Shown: piece by piece, positions 31,150-41,187 of the stretch
How the letters are laid out: every line of letters begins with the position of its first letter
Position numbering within the stretch: position 1 is the first letter of the stretch
DNA from: Gymnopus androsaceus JB14
Taxonomy: Eukaryota > Basidiomycota > Agaricomycetes > Agaricales > Omphalotaceae
Direction of reading: 5' to 3'
Assembly: GCA_009733575.1 (NCBI GenBank)
Contig: ML769701.1
Location: forward strand, 1-64,000
Length of the DNA: 64,000 bases
Notes under the pieces: model-generated
Told to the model about the DNA's origin: nothing
What the model saw: the letters and a program-made list of their open reading frames with translations, nothing else
Database searches by the model: none
Made by a program: the position numbers and the translations under genes

Positions 31150-31405
31150 ATTAATTAAAATAAAAGAAGGGAATACTAACTATATCTTATCACTTATCTG
31201 TTGGCTCTTGTGTAATGGGTGCTTATGAGTGCCGGTGCCTATACTGTATGCTGATATTCAATGTTAGAATAAGTCCTAAGGCATTCAAAGGTATTGATTG
31301 GAAATTTTACAAAAAATTCTACATCATATGTAGGCAAGTATAAGAGACTTGGTTTATGAACCGAATCCCATATTTTGGATTTTTGAGCGTTACCACTGCA
31401 AACCT
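31150..31405. other. Flank between Ngaro and the inverted-repeat unit; nothing recognised
   Basis: AT-rich sequence without coding potential or repeats that I can identify. Confidence 0.4.
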
Positions 31406-31450
31406 TTACGGCAAGGATACCGGGAAGGATACCAAATAACGGACCGCCAT
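31406..31450. repeat. Left inverted repeat around the zinc-cluster gene
   Basis: GGCAAGGATACCGGGAAGGA followed by TACCAAATAACGGACC. It is the inverse of 32577-32625 (GGACCGCTATCCGGTATCCT, then TCCTGGTATCCTTCCC) with a few mismatches. Confidence 0.65.
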
Positions 31451-31630
31451 TTGATTCGGCAAAATCACTGTGCATTGAATGTTTGATGCACTTGTTAGCT
31501 ATGTAGTTCAAAAAATCAATGTTTTTCATTCAAAGATATAGTTCCTACTAGTTAGTGAAGTCTGAGGGATATCCGAAACTAGTAAATAAAGGAAATATGA
31601 GGTGAATCAAGAGTGAATAAACCGAGAACT

Positions 31631-32514
31631 TCAATCATTATTTTCAACTTGACTAGGATGTGGCTGAGATACCTGTAAATTAGCCATAGTGGTACATACA
31701 CTCCTTGGGAATTTTGAGCTTCTCCCTAAACAATTTGATGTACCGCAGTCACGGCACTTGTTCTTGCACTTGCTTGCACCCATTTTCCCAACACACTCAG
31801 GAATTGCACATTTTGGACATGTTCGCTTTTTCACCTTTTTGGGCTCAGGCTGTGGCATCAAAATAGAGTCAGCAGCATGTTTCTGTGAGATTATTGCAGC
31901 CATTGTTTGTAGGCCTGGTCCTGCTATGGCATTTGAGCCTAGTAATAGATGTAATTTCAATGAGACTTCAATCCAGTAAAGAAATATCTTTATAGAACCA
32001 CATACTATCTGTATATCCACTGCCATTCCCTGTGCTTGTGGACTCAATAGCATCAAAATGAGCATTATTATCATGCTCTATACTGTGGCCAACTAAATCA
32101 GAGCTAAGGCTCTCAGCCCACCTATCAGAGTCTACCTCAGGGAGTGATGGTAGAGAAATAAAACCCTGAGATGCTTGATGAACAGTATGCTCTGATTCTG
32201 CTACCTTGAGTCCAAAAGAGCGGTTTGGATCTAGGTTTGATTGTCTGATTGGAACACATATGTTGGCTGTAAGTGATTTTGTCTGTTTTATATTGACTGC
32301 TTTCTTCCAATCACCATTGTAATAGACCTTCAACTGCTCAGTTAACTGTGTAGGGCTTGTAAGTTTGAAATTCTAACACCAAATCCGAAAAAAATCATAC
32401 CTTATATGCAATTGGCAACTTTTCACCTAGACTATCTGCATATGCATCCCAGCTTGACACAATTAAAGGCCATTTTGGGCCTGAGGTGGGATCATTATAT
32501 TCAGATTCTGACAT
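31631..32514 (-). CDS. Hypothetical protein with CxxC zinc cluster (3 exons, apparently intact)
   Basis: Exons: 32514-32401, 32333-32006 and 31938-31631. Introns of 67 bp each have GTATGA...CAG (32334-32400) and GTATGT...CTAG (31939-32005), and phases match, giving 249 residues from ATG 32514. The N-terminus starts MSESEYNDPTSGPKWPLIVS. Near residue 180 a basic PEPKKVKKR resembles a nuclear localisation signal. Residues about 188-217 form a cysteine cluster CxxC-x4-C-x8-C-x3-C-xx-C-x4-C (CPKCAIPEC, CKNKCRDCGTSNC). Similar clusters occur in uncharacterised basidiomycete proteins. The role is unknown; nucleic-acid binding is an inference. Inverted repeats flank the gene on both sides. Confidence 0.65.
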
Positions 32515-32576
32515 GATGAAATGGAAATGCTTGCGTTCCTCATCATTACTGACAGGATGTATTGACCGTCACATAA

Positions 32577-32625
32577 ACAGTGGACCGCTATCCGGTATCC
32601 TTCCTGGTATCCTTCCCAGTATCCA
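32577..32625. repeat. Right inverted repeat around the zinc-cluster gene
   Basis: Partner of 31406-31450. It contains the duplicated word GGTATCCTTCC and lies about 60 bp upstream of the gene's start codon. Confidence 0.65.
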
Positions 32626-32659
32626 CCACAGAAGTGAGTATCGAGCCCAATTTTTGACA

Positions 32660-33511
32660 TCGCGAAGAATGAAGAAACTAATGTTCACCATTGTCATCAA
32701 TGTCCCAGGCCCAGAAAAACACACTCTTTAAACATATATCCGGGTTGATGGTGCCCCACATCTCTTCTGCCATAGAGTATCTGTATTCTGCATGGGTTAA
32801 TAGAACAAGGAGTTTAATTTTCTAAAATACATACAATTCCAGCAAAAAATCCTTGCAGCATCTAATTTGAAAGTGCTCAGACAAGCTTACTTTCCCAGTG
32901 CTTTTGTGCAAGCATTTCTAGTAGATGTTTTAGTGCCTTGTTGCGGATGACATTAATGACTTACATGGCAGTAGGTATCAAAAAAGAGCAAGTGTGCATA
33001 TTCAGGTTCACTCAAATCATCTGGAAGACATGGAAGACCAGGCTTGACATTCTTGCGAGCTGTACATCAAATGCTCTTGGACGATTTGCTCATCAAGATG
33101 TTTCATAGATCTTTTGACATGCAAGTGAGTTGGAGTAAATTGCCTGGTTCAAGGTGCATGAAGATCTGAAGAAAATACTTGAATTGACATTTAGAAACCA
33201 TGAAAAAATGCGCTCACCTCAAAGAAAATTTTCAAAGGTGCATCTTTTGCAAGTTTCTCCAAGAGTCCCTTCTTGCCTCAAATTTTCTTGGATCCCTGAA
33301 GCATTTTCTTCATCCCCTTTACAGCATATTCATCACCCTGACCAGAAAAGCCTTTTCCAGCCGTCTTTTTCACTCTTCGACTCTTGTCTTCTTCCTCTGC
33401 TTTGCTCCTGTGATGCTTGCAATCATCAGTGCTAAGATCGGCATTGTCTGCAGAGGGGGCCATTTCAGATTTGTCTGTGGTTTTATCTTGAAGCCTAAGA
33501 GAATGTCTCAT
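32660..33511 (-). pseudogene. F-box family pseudogene (copy B)
   Basis: The start codon is at 33511 (MRHSLRLQDKTTDKSE). Exon 1 reaches KGMKKMLQGSKKI, then an in-frame TGA at 33278-33280, and continues GKKGLLEKLAKDAPLKIFFE to a GTGAGC donor. Exon 2 has FMHLEPGNLLQLTCMSKDL-stop-NILMSKSS, a second stop in SI-stop-CTAR, then PDDLSEPEYAHLLFFDTYCH and a GTAAGT donor. The stops fit CGA-to-TGA and TGG-to-TGA changes. The C-terminal exons are missing here; 4235-4725 may be the lost end. Confidence 0.65.
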
Positions 33512-33519
33512 CTGTGCAT

Positions 33520-34189
33520 TTGGGCGATTGTGGATTGAAGGACAAGTTGATGGGTGCTAGCAAGTCACCACTCTTGCTCTATTCACAACCAAAAGGATAT
33601 CTATACGCGATCCTTTCCCCTTTCAAGCTTCACTTCTCATTATTCTATTATATTTTATGTGTTAATCTTGCACCTATGAATGTGGCGATCAGTCTTTGCA
33701 TCTGTATTTTGTTTCTTCTTTTGGAGGCCATGTACAGTGAGTTTTTTGTTCTCTAGGCTCATGCAAATCTTTAGATGGTGAATTTATTTTTCATTCTCAT
33801 ATAGCTGCTTTCCTGCTTTCCATTTCAGCCTGGCAGCAGCCTACCATAGATAGCTGCCAAAAATAACTAGTCATCACTCTGGTATTTGTTCCAATCTTGA
33901 GGATACACTCTGGACAACTGGTCATCCAGCCTTAACACATTGACCTCCCAATAACACTTCTCACCAAACAACGGACAATGAGAACATATCTTTCAGTGAG
34001 CTGATCTACATATGCGAATGTCATTCTGGTAATCTAGTCTGCACTTTTAGTATCCACATCATTTCCAGCATGTACCCAGAATTCCCATGACATGCTGATC
34101 ATCCAGTGCATTGGAATATTGCACACAATTGCCATGGGGACAAACAAGGCCATTGTCAGAAATCATGCTTTGTCTTTGATTGACAAGCT
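33520..34189. other. No recognisable gene
   Basis: No supported coding frame or repeat family was seen in this stretch. Confidence 0.4.
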
Positions 34190-34362
34190 ATGAGGATCTT
34201 GTTGGCCAGTTGAGGCTGCTATCAAACGACATGCTTCTGGGACTGGGAGGGCGTCTCCTCGTCTGGTTTAAGTGACACTGAGGGTGAGGTGGCTACACCA
34301 CTGGGTTATTCGGATTTCAAAGAAGATGATATTGGTGAACAGGATATGTTGAAGGAGAAGTA
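34190..34362 (+). pseudogene. Fragment related to 53297-53531
   Basis: It contains a short frame with GYSDFKEDDIGEQDM, resembling SSDFEEEDIIEQGYG at 53297-53531. The family is not identified. It ends at the CATCAG element beginning at 34363. Confidence 0.3.
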
Positions 34363-34550
34363 CATCAGCAAAAATGGTCTGGGCCTTGGATGACCTGAGG
34401 ATACCTAAGGACTACCTAGGTCTCCTAGGACACCCAGGACACCCAGGACACCTAGGTCTCCCAGGCTTTCATAAGTCCACCCCCTTATTCCTGGGCTTCT
34501 TGAAGGAATCCTGAGGGAGCCTGAGGGAACCTGAGGAAACCTGAGCCTAT
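34363..34550. mobile_element. CATCAG-family element (copy M4, TGGTCTGGGCC subtype)
   Basis: It begins CATCAGCAAAAATGGTCTGG, then CCTAGG/CCCAGG-type tandem words. The opposite terminus of this subtype (CCAGACCATTTTTGCTGATG) is seen at 48727-48746 and not here, so this copy is truncated or its right end is diverged. Confidence 0.5.
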
Positions 34551-34689
34551 TAATGTATGATATGACTTGTATAAATTTTTATTTACTTTAGTAAGTGTAC
34601 GCTGCAGGACTAACTTAAACAGGTACCTGCAGGTATACCTGTGGGTATCTGTGTTGACCTGCGATGCAGGTACCTGCGGGTTTGACCTG

Positions 34690-34790
34690 CATCAGGAAAA
34701 GTCTTTTGGACTCAAACTAACTTCAAGTCAACTTGGGTAATTGTCATGTACCTAAGTTACCCAAGTTACCTGAGTTGGCCCAAAAGAGGA
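34690..34790. repeat. CATCAGGAAAA-type repeat (copy M6)
   Basis: About 95 bp starting CATCAGGAAAAGTCTTTTGG, essentially identical to 43366-43460. Preceded by tandem GGTACCTGCAGG-like words. Confidence 0.65.
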
Positions 34791-34799
34791 GATAAACCT

Positions 34800-35889
34800 A
34801 CTTTAATGTTGTATGTAGCCCGCAATTATTTCTATGAGTGTTAAAGTTTTTTTACATATAATGATAGGCGATAACAATAGTCCCATAAACATGCTTGCTC
34901 AAGTCCTGGAAGGTGCCCACCTATTTCACCTTCTCCCCTTGAGCACCATTGCTTCATGCAATGAGCTTTGGTGAGTCGATGTCATATCCTTGGATAAGCA
35001 ATGGGAATCAAGAGACTTAATTAATGATCTACTGGATTCAAAATGTAAAATATACTGTCTAGATGGGTTCCCGATAGGTCCGGGACATATCCACAATCAT
35101 CTGACTGCTCAAGCTCGTCGTTTCGAGCACTGAGTACGAGCTAAGCGCCCAAGGACCGCATTTCCGGACGTCTTCGAACGTCCAATTTAGAGGCGACAAA
35201 TGGTCATGAAGTGTTTTCCTTCACGGAGCAGACATAGATAAGGTATGTTAGCATGCTTCCGTGCTTTATAATGGCGGCGCTCAATTTTTTTTTTTTAGCA
35301 TGTAACCGTGCATCCTATGACCTTGCAGTCAGGTCATGTGGACTGTTCAAATACTCAATGGTCGTTATTATTGACTACGTTTCTATTTATCGGATTTTAC
35401 AAGTAGGGATACTACATATCCCATTGTCATAATGGGTGGGGAGGCGGGGACAGTGAGCGGGAAAGCGGGATGTACATATGTCATGGCGGTGACGTGAGAG
35501 GGGTGGTGATGTACTGTCTGATGGCATGAGTGATGGTAAGTCGGTCATGATATCTGAAGGCGCCTGCACAAGCCTTTGGATTTCAAACCCGCGCACCCAA
35601 GTCTTAGCCTCAGTAAACTCATTAGTATATTACTAGTACTTTACAATGTTTCGCTAAATCTGTCCTATTACCCTTAACGCTATCTTTACATAGCGAAGAC
35701 AATCCTATCAATGCTATGTAAAGATACCATCATTGGGTAATATCAGGTGGTGGGGAGAGAGGGATCAATGAGCGGGAGGCATATGCATATGATTGGTAGT
35801 GACATTGATTGACTTTGGCAGGGAGTCAGTCATGATTTCCGGGATCCGAAGGCGTCTTCACGTACCTATATAAATTATCTATCACTCAT
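34800..35889. other. No gene; two diverged copies of a ~130-bp block
   Basis: No coding frame is supported. Blocks around 35430-35570 and 35750-35870 share words (GTGGGGAG, GAGCGGGA, TCAGTCATGAT-like, GAAGGCG) and look like an old direct duplication. Confidence 0.35.
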
Positions 35890-36118
35890 ACCCTACTATT
35901 TTTACTAGTGCATGGATTCCATGCGACATGTATGGAATCCATACACCACTATTTTTACTAGTGCATGGATTCCATGTAACATGCATGGAATCCATAAACT
36001 ACTATTTTTACTAGTGCATGGATTCCATGCAACATGCATGGAATCCATAAATTACTATTTTTACTAGTTCATGGATTCCATGCATGTGCATGGAATCCAT
36101 ACACTACTATTTTTACTA
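35890..36118 (+). repeat. Short 53-bp satellite array (about 4 units)
   Basis: Same family as in 14221-16345, but with GCATGG instead of GCCTGG in the second half-unit. It begins and ends with ACTATTTTTACTA. No inverted-repeat ends are present. Confidence 0.8.
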
Positions 36119-37270
36119 CACCACCAAAACGTCTTGATCGGGGTGAGAGCTTGAGATTTGATATTGATGGATGTTGTAGTCGAGGTTGTAGAATACGCTG
36201 ACAAAACATTTTGTAAACCTCAAGTTATAACGTTGTCACAGATATTGTATAAATAGTGAATACAACAGTTTGAAAACATCGATTCAAATCTCAAAACAAC
36301 ATTTACGTACTCTATGTAATCTATCTATCTATAAAACTCCCCTCTTGGTGTTCTTCAATATCATGTAAAAGCCAAGTTAAACAGTTTCTATACGCAGCCG
36401 AAGCATTTATTTCCAGTGAAACTTGTAAGCAATATTGAAGCATGCTGCATCCCGCCTGCGGCTATGAATGTATGAGTGGTGGGAGCTAAATTCCAAAAAT
36501 ATACAAATGCTGTACCGGCTTTGTCCCGGCTCCTCGATCATGTGATGAGATATTCATATAAGAAGCGCGGAAACACGAAACAATCTGTCATTATTCTTTC
36601 TTCCTTTTCCCCCCACAACCACCCAGCGACCACTGTACTTCCATCCATCCAAGTCCTCAAGCTTTTTTCCTCAAGGTTGTCAATGCTCAAGGACCACAAC
36701 CACTCAAATGTAATACCTCAACCACAACCATGCTCGACATATTCAACTCATGATTCGACATGGGACATGGCAATACTAATTATCCTCCATAATAGTATAT
36801 TATTTGTATCTATATATATTCCCTGTGTTGCTTTTGCATCTATGATCCCCAATGATAAATTTGTCCATACATTTGTCTCAAGGCTGATTCAGAGCAAAAA
36901 ATAATAACTATTGAACATTTATGAGATATGCTTCGAAGGGTCTGAACGTTGTGATACAGATGATTTTAGACAGATTGAGATAATGTAGCGCTACTGACTG
37001 CAACGATCATTGTAAAATGACAGGCCCGATCACTCAGATATATCATATTAGATGTACTGTAGCTATGTATGACAACCTTGCTCCATTCTCAACATGGAGG
37101 TTGAGTAAAGATTGTGAGGGAACGTCATGGCAATGTTGACCTCAAATAATCTCAATTGATTCCGGTAATCAACGTCAAGCAATGTCTGGAGCGACATTGG
37201 TTGACATCAACTCAACATATTTTCAAGCGTATCCGTTGAAGGTCTACAAAATCTTTCCTCGATTTGGCGG
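36119..37270. other. No recognisable gene
   Basis: One longer open frame (36476-36904) has low-complexity composition and no family resemblance. I do not call it a gene. Confidence 0.4.
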
Positions 37271-37274
37271 TGTA

Positions 37275-37970
37275 GTGCATGGATTCCATGCAACATGCAT
37301 GGAATCCATACACTACTATATTTTTACTAGTGCATGGATTCCATGCAACATGCATGGAATCCATACACCACTATTTTTACTAGTGCATGGATTCCATGCG
37401 ACATGCATGGAATCCATACACTACTATTTTTACTAGTGCATGGATTCCATGCAACACGTATGGAATCCATACACTACTACTTTTACTAGTGCATGGAATC
37501 CATACACTACTATTTTTACTAGTGCATGGATTCCATGCAACACGTATGGAATCCATACACTACTATTTTTATAGTGCATGGATTCCATGCAACACGTATG
37601 GAATCCATACCACTACTATTTTTACTAGTGTATGGATTCCATGCAACATGTATGGAATCCATACACTACTATTTTCACTAGTGCATGGATTCCATGCGAC
37701 ATGTATGGAATCCATACACTACTATTTTTACGAGTGCATGGATTTCCATGCAACAGGTATGGAATCCCTACACTACTATTTTTACCAGTGCATGGATTCC
37801 ATGCAACACGTATGGAATCCATACACTACTATTTTTACATAGTGCATGGATTCCATGCGACATGTATGGAATCCATGCACTACTATTTTTACTAGTGCAT
37901 GGAATCCATACGCTAACTATTTTACTAGTGCATGGATTCCATGCAACATGCATGGAATCCATATCCAAAG
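37275..37970 (+). repeat. 53-bp satellite array (about 13 units)
   Basis: Units like GCATGGATTCCATGCAACAT then GCATGGAATCCATACACTAC. They are more diverged among themselves than in 14221-16345 (CACGTATGG variants dominate), suggesting an older array. Confidence 0.85.
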
Positions 37971-38805
37971 GGTGGCAGAGGTCCTAGCCGTATGGATTCC
38001 AGGCAGGGCGTATGGATTCCAGTGTGGAAGGGTTACCTGCTCGCCAGGTAGAATTCCGCGTTACGACCATCTTTGTTCCCAGTCCACACCGGACATTCAA
38101 TTCCCCGACCTTGCTTCTATCGCTTCTTTATTATTCGGTTTGTACATTATTCAAGATATTGGCACAAATTCTACTTTATTCTTTTATTCGTTCATTTTAT
38201 TATTACTTACTATTGGTATGGTTCTGGGGAGGTGAAGATGATGTACTGGGCCTATTCCCAGCGTGTCTTTTGCATGGGAATTACAGCCAAGGCATATATA
38301 TGCCTTGGTTTGCATATTCTATTGCACGGACGCGACTTGAAGTCTAATCCGATCCGATTAGAGATTAAAATTGTATGTATTTCTTACTTTAATATTTGTA
38401 CCTATTTTCGAGTATAAAGGACCTCACGTCCAAACAAATAGATACGTTCTTCCTGTCCCAAACCACCAACGAGTGGTAAGCTCAACGTAGCTGCAGGGCT
38501 CGTCACCGTCGTGTATTTTGAGCTCATTATCCGTTCATCGCACCAATCGATCTGTTTGATCATCTACAGCTGCTCGGACTGTCGCGTCCAGTAGTTCTTT
38601 TTACTCGTTCTCATTGTCTATCTACGCGGACATCGATTCCGTACCGATAGACCTCTCTGGCTGGTTCCATTACCCCCAACACCCACTCACTCTTGGTCCA
38701 GGTGCCTGTAGACACCTCCGGCCATCCCGATTCACCCTTAGACGCGTCTCTCTCTTCACGACTGTTTAGTCTCGGTTCCCCAGCGAACCAAACTCCTCCT
38801 CTACA
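37971..38805. other. Possible LTR-like sequence, no gene
   Basis: Two GTATGGATTCCAG words near 37990-38020 echo the satellite element. The remainder has a TATA-like stretch (AGTATAAAGG near 38411) and pyrimidine-rich sequence, but no defined ends or ORF. Confidence 0.3.
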
Positions 38806-38904
38806 CCAGGGCCCTGGATTTCCTGTGGATTTTGATCATATTAGTTACTGGATTGTTACACTTTGGACTATCTAACTAGTTACTTTTCCTGGTAGACTGG
38901 AATG
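38806..38904. mobile_element. Solitary right end of the satellite-packed element
   Basis: Essentially identical to 16363-16461 from CCCTGGATTTCCTGTGGATT to GTAGACTGGAATG, then different sequence. Together with the array at 37275-37970 it may be the eroded right half of another copy. Confidence 0.75.
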
Positions 38905-39882
38905 CATTTAACAACATTGGAAATGCAATGTCATCAAGGTATTGATGAAAACCAATATTTATGGCATCTTATCAAAACAACAGCATCCCAATTAAAAGTC
39001 CTGAATGTGGTATTATTGGATCTTAAATGCACAGGCAAGTTTTTATTTAGAAAAATTGTGTTAGAATGCAAACAATTAACAACAATTTAACTGAATTATG
39101 TTAATAGACTTTATCAAGAAATTGTTTTCATTCAGCTATCCATCTTTACAATCATTACATATCACGGTACTGATAGGAGAAAACCAACATGTAACATCGC
39201 ATCAGCAAAAACTGATTTGGGCCCAGGAGGATCTAAGGTCACCTAGTCCTCTTAGGCAACCTGAGGCATCACTAGTTGGCCCAGGAAAAAGGGTAAAACT
39301 TTGGACAGCTCAGGTATCCTAGTCATCCTAGGTGTCCTGGGATATCCTGGGATGTCCTGGGGCATCCTACAATAGAACTTTTATCCTAGGATGCCCCAGG
39401 ATGCCCCAGGACATCCCAGGATATCAGGACACCTAGGATGACTAGGATACCTGAGCTGTCCAAAGTTTTACCCTTTTTCCTGGGCCAACTAGGATGCCTC
39501 AGGTTGCCTAAGAGGACTAGGTGACCTTAGATCCTCCTGGGCCCAAATCAGTTTTTTCTGATGCTCCTATCCCATCTTTGTTGTGATTCCTACAGTTTTG
39601 CAACAACTGGCAACTTCGCAGACTGTAACTCTCTCAATCTCACCCACTGGAACACCTTTATCTTATCTGGATAAATGCATCTTTGATACTTTGGATAAAG
39701 CAGTAGTACAAAAATGTGCAGAACATACACATTTTCAAGGTATCCTAGTCATTTTGATCTGGCAGAAGGATGCTTGGCCTGTTAACCAAGTAGTCGAGAT
39801 AGCTAAACGTCAGATTGAAAAGAAGTTTGCTTTATCAATATCAAGTGGTTGTTTTAAATTAGACACTGCTTTGAGTAGCTAA
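38905..39882 (+). pseudogene. LRR-like protein fragment split by a MITE
   Basis: The left part (38902-39199) encodes TTLEMQCHQGIDENQYLWH, LKVLNVVLLDLKC and SYPSLQSLHITVLIGENQHV, with a Leu pattern like the LRR-like half of fungal F-box/LRR proteins. The MITE at 39200-39563 follows. The right part (39564-39882) continues with PTVLQQLATSQTVTLSISPTG and ends VEIAKRQIEKKF...ALSS, stop at 39880-39882. The left half has an intron-like break around 39085. Function unknown. Confidence 0.45.
39200..39563. mobile_element. Palindromic MITE, CATCAG family (copy M2)
   Basis: A 364-bp nearly perfect long palindrome: CATCAGCAAAAACTGATTTG on the left and CAAATCAGTTTTTTCTGATG on the right. Arms of about 150 bp contain tandem TCCTGGGATG/CATCCCAGGA words that meet near 39370. 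It would form a long hairpin if transcribed. Confidence 0.8.
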
Positions 39883-40153
39883 TATGCTTACTGCTGTTAT
39901 CTTGTACAATAAATGTTTTTTGTATCTATTCATAACTTGTTCTACTTCAGTTTCCTTCCCAGGCTTCAGGACTTTACAGTGTGTTTAAGCCAAATTGTCA
40001 GGCTTGGACTATTTTCCAGACACTTGCCGTGCTTGTTAACCATGCACTGATGTTTCCCAAAAACATTAATAACCCTCTTATTATCAGTCTTTTATATGCT
40101 CTCTGTATATAACAGTTTACTAATATTTCTGAAGCCAAAAGTAATAATAAAGT
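39883..40153. other. No recognisable gene
   Basis: A 270-bp spacer between two converging gene fragments; nothing identified. Confidence 0.4.
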
Positions 40154-40752
40154 CTAGGGAATATTTGTAAGATACCAACAAGTTATTAAGACAAAATTTG
40201 TTATATATTGGGGATCTTTGATACATTTCAAACTAAGCCAGTCACCTAATTTCTCTGTATTGATCTTTAGTTCTTGTTTAGCTGCAGCATATAACTTTGT
40301 ATCCCCATATATCTTAACCACAATTCCCATCATAAAAACCCAATGCTTGCAGCTCTCTTTCCTGCTATATTGAGGATGAATAAGTTCACCAGGTAGCTGT
40401 GGCAAGTGACAGTGATAGCAGACACTCCCATATTTATTCTTCTCATCCCTAGTAGGAGTTTTATATGATAGGCCATTCCAGACATTCTTGATAATACCAC
40501 CATTTGTTGCAGAGCATGTATTAATGGCATGCCAAGGATTGCCACATGATGTACACTGATTGGCAAACAGTGCAAAGCCACGTTCAAGAGGATCAATGAC
40601 ATGCTGGACAAGAATACTATGTTGATTGTGATAATCATTTGCACTTTGTACTGCATCCTGAAATGTTGTAGATGCAGATACTGAGGGTGATGTCATTAAA
40701 ACTAGCCACTCGTATGCAGGAATATGGGATGTTACTATAGTAGTAGGGAGTA
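40154..40752 (-). pseudogene. C-terminal Cys-rich fragment of a RecQ-helicase-like protein
   Basis: The minus-strand frame carries ANQCTSCGNPWHAINTC and YGSVCYHCHLPQLPGELIHP, then KESCKHWVF. This CxxC...CYHCHxPQ...H...C arrangement resembles the C-terminal zinc region of the RecQ-like helicase genes that are repeated in Agaricomycete genomes. The helicase core is absent. The frame is cut at its 5' side by the MITE-derived sequence at 40753, whose bases extend the open frame artificially to 40795. Confidence 0.4.
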
Positions 40753-41016
40753 CATCAGAAAAAACTGTTTTGGGCCCAGGAGGATCTAAGGTCACCTAGT
40801 CCTCTTAGGCAACCTGAGGCATCCTAGTTGGCCCAGGAAAAAGGGTAAAACTTTGGACACCTCAGGTATCCTAGTCATCCTAGGTGTCCTGGGAGATCCT
40901 GGGATGTCCTGGGGTATGGTATCCTGGGGCATCCTGAGGCATCCTAGGATAAAAGTTCCATCCCAGGATGCCTCAGGATGCCCCAGGATGCCCCAGGATG
41001 CCCCAGGACATCCCAG
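40753..41016. mobile_element. CATCAG-family MITE, left half only (copy M3)
   Basis: It begins CATCAGAAAAAACTGTTTTG like copy M1 and follows copy M2 through the tandem CCCCAGGATG words, then stops at a Copia fragment near 41017. The right arm is missing. Confidence 0.7.
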
Positions 41017-41018
41017 AT

Positions 41019-41115
41019 GCAGTGGATGTATTGACAAAACCATTGGGGGCGGCAGCACTCAGGAACTGTGTACACACACACTAGGCTTGGATTTTACAGA
41101 TCGGGGGGAGTGAGA
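41019..41115 (+). pseudogene. Copia pol 3' end in inverted orientation
   Basis: It encodes AVDVLTKPLGAAALRNCV then LGLDFTDRGE and a stop, the end of a Copia RNase H. Bases 41028-41068 are the inverse of 41208-41250 in the minus-strand Copia next to it, so the ends of two related elements (or a rearranged one) face each other. Confidence 0.55.
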
Positions 41116-41187
41116 TAAGTGATCTGTACATATATCTGCTTCGATATTTCCTTTGTAGATGCTTACTTCTGTTCACATTTTCCTCTT

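Noticed and set aside
36476..36904. 142-codon open frame as a gene
   Set aside because: Composition is low-complexity and it has no family resemblance or intron structure.
37971..38805. Solo LTR of a Ty3-like element
   Set aside because: It has a TATA-like site but no TG...CA ends, target duplication or second copy could be identified.
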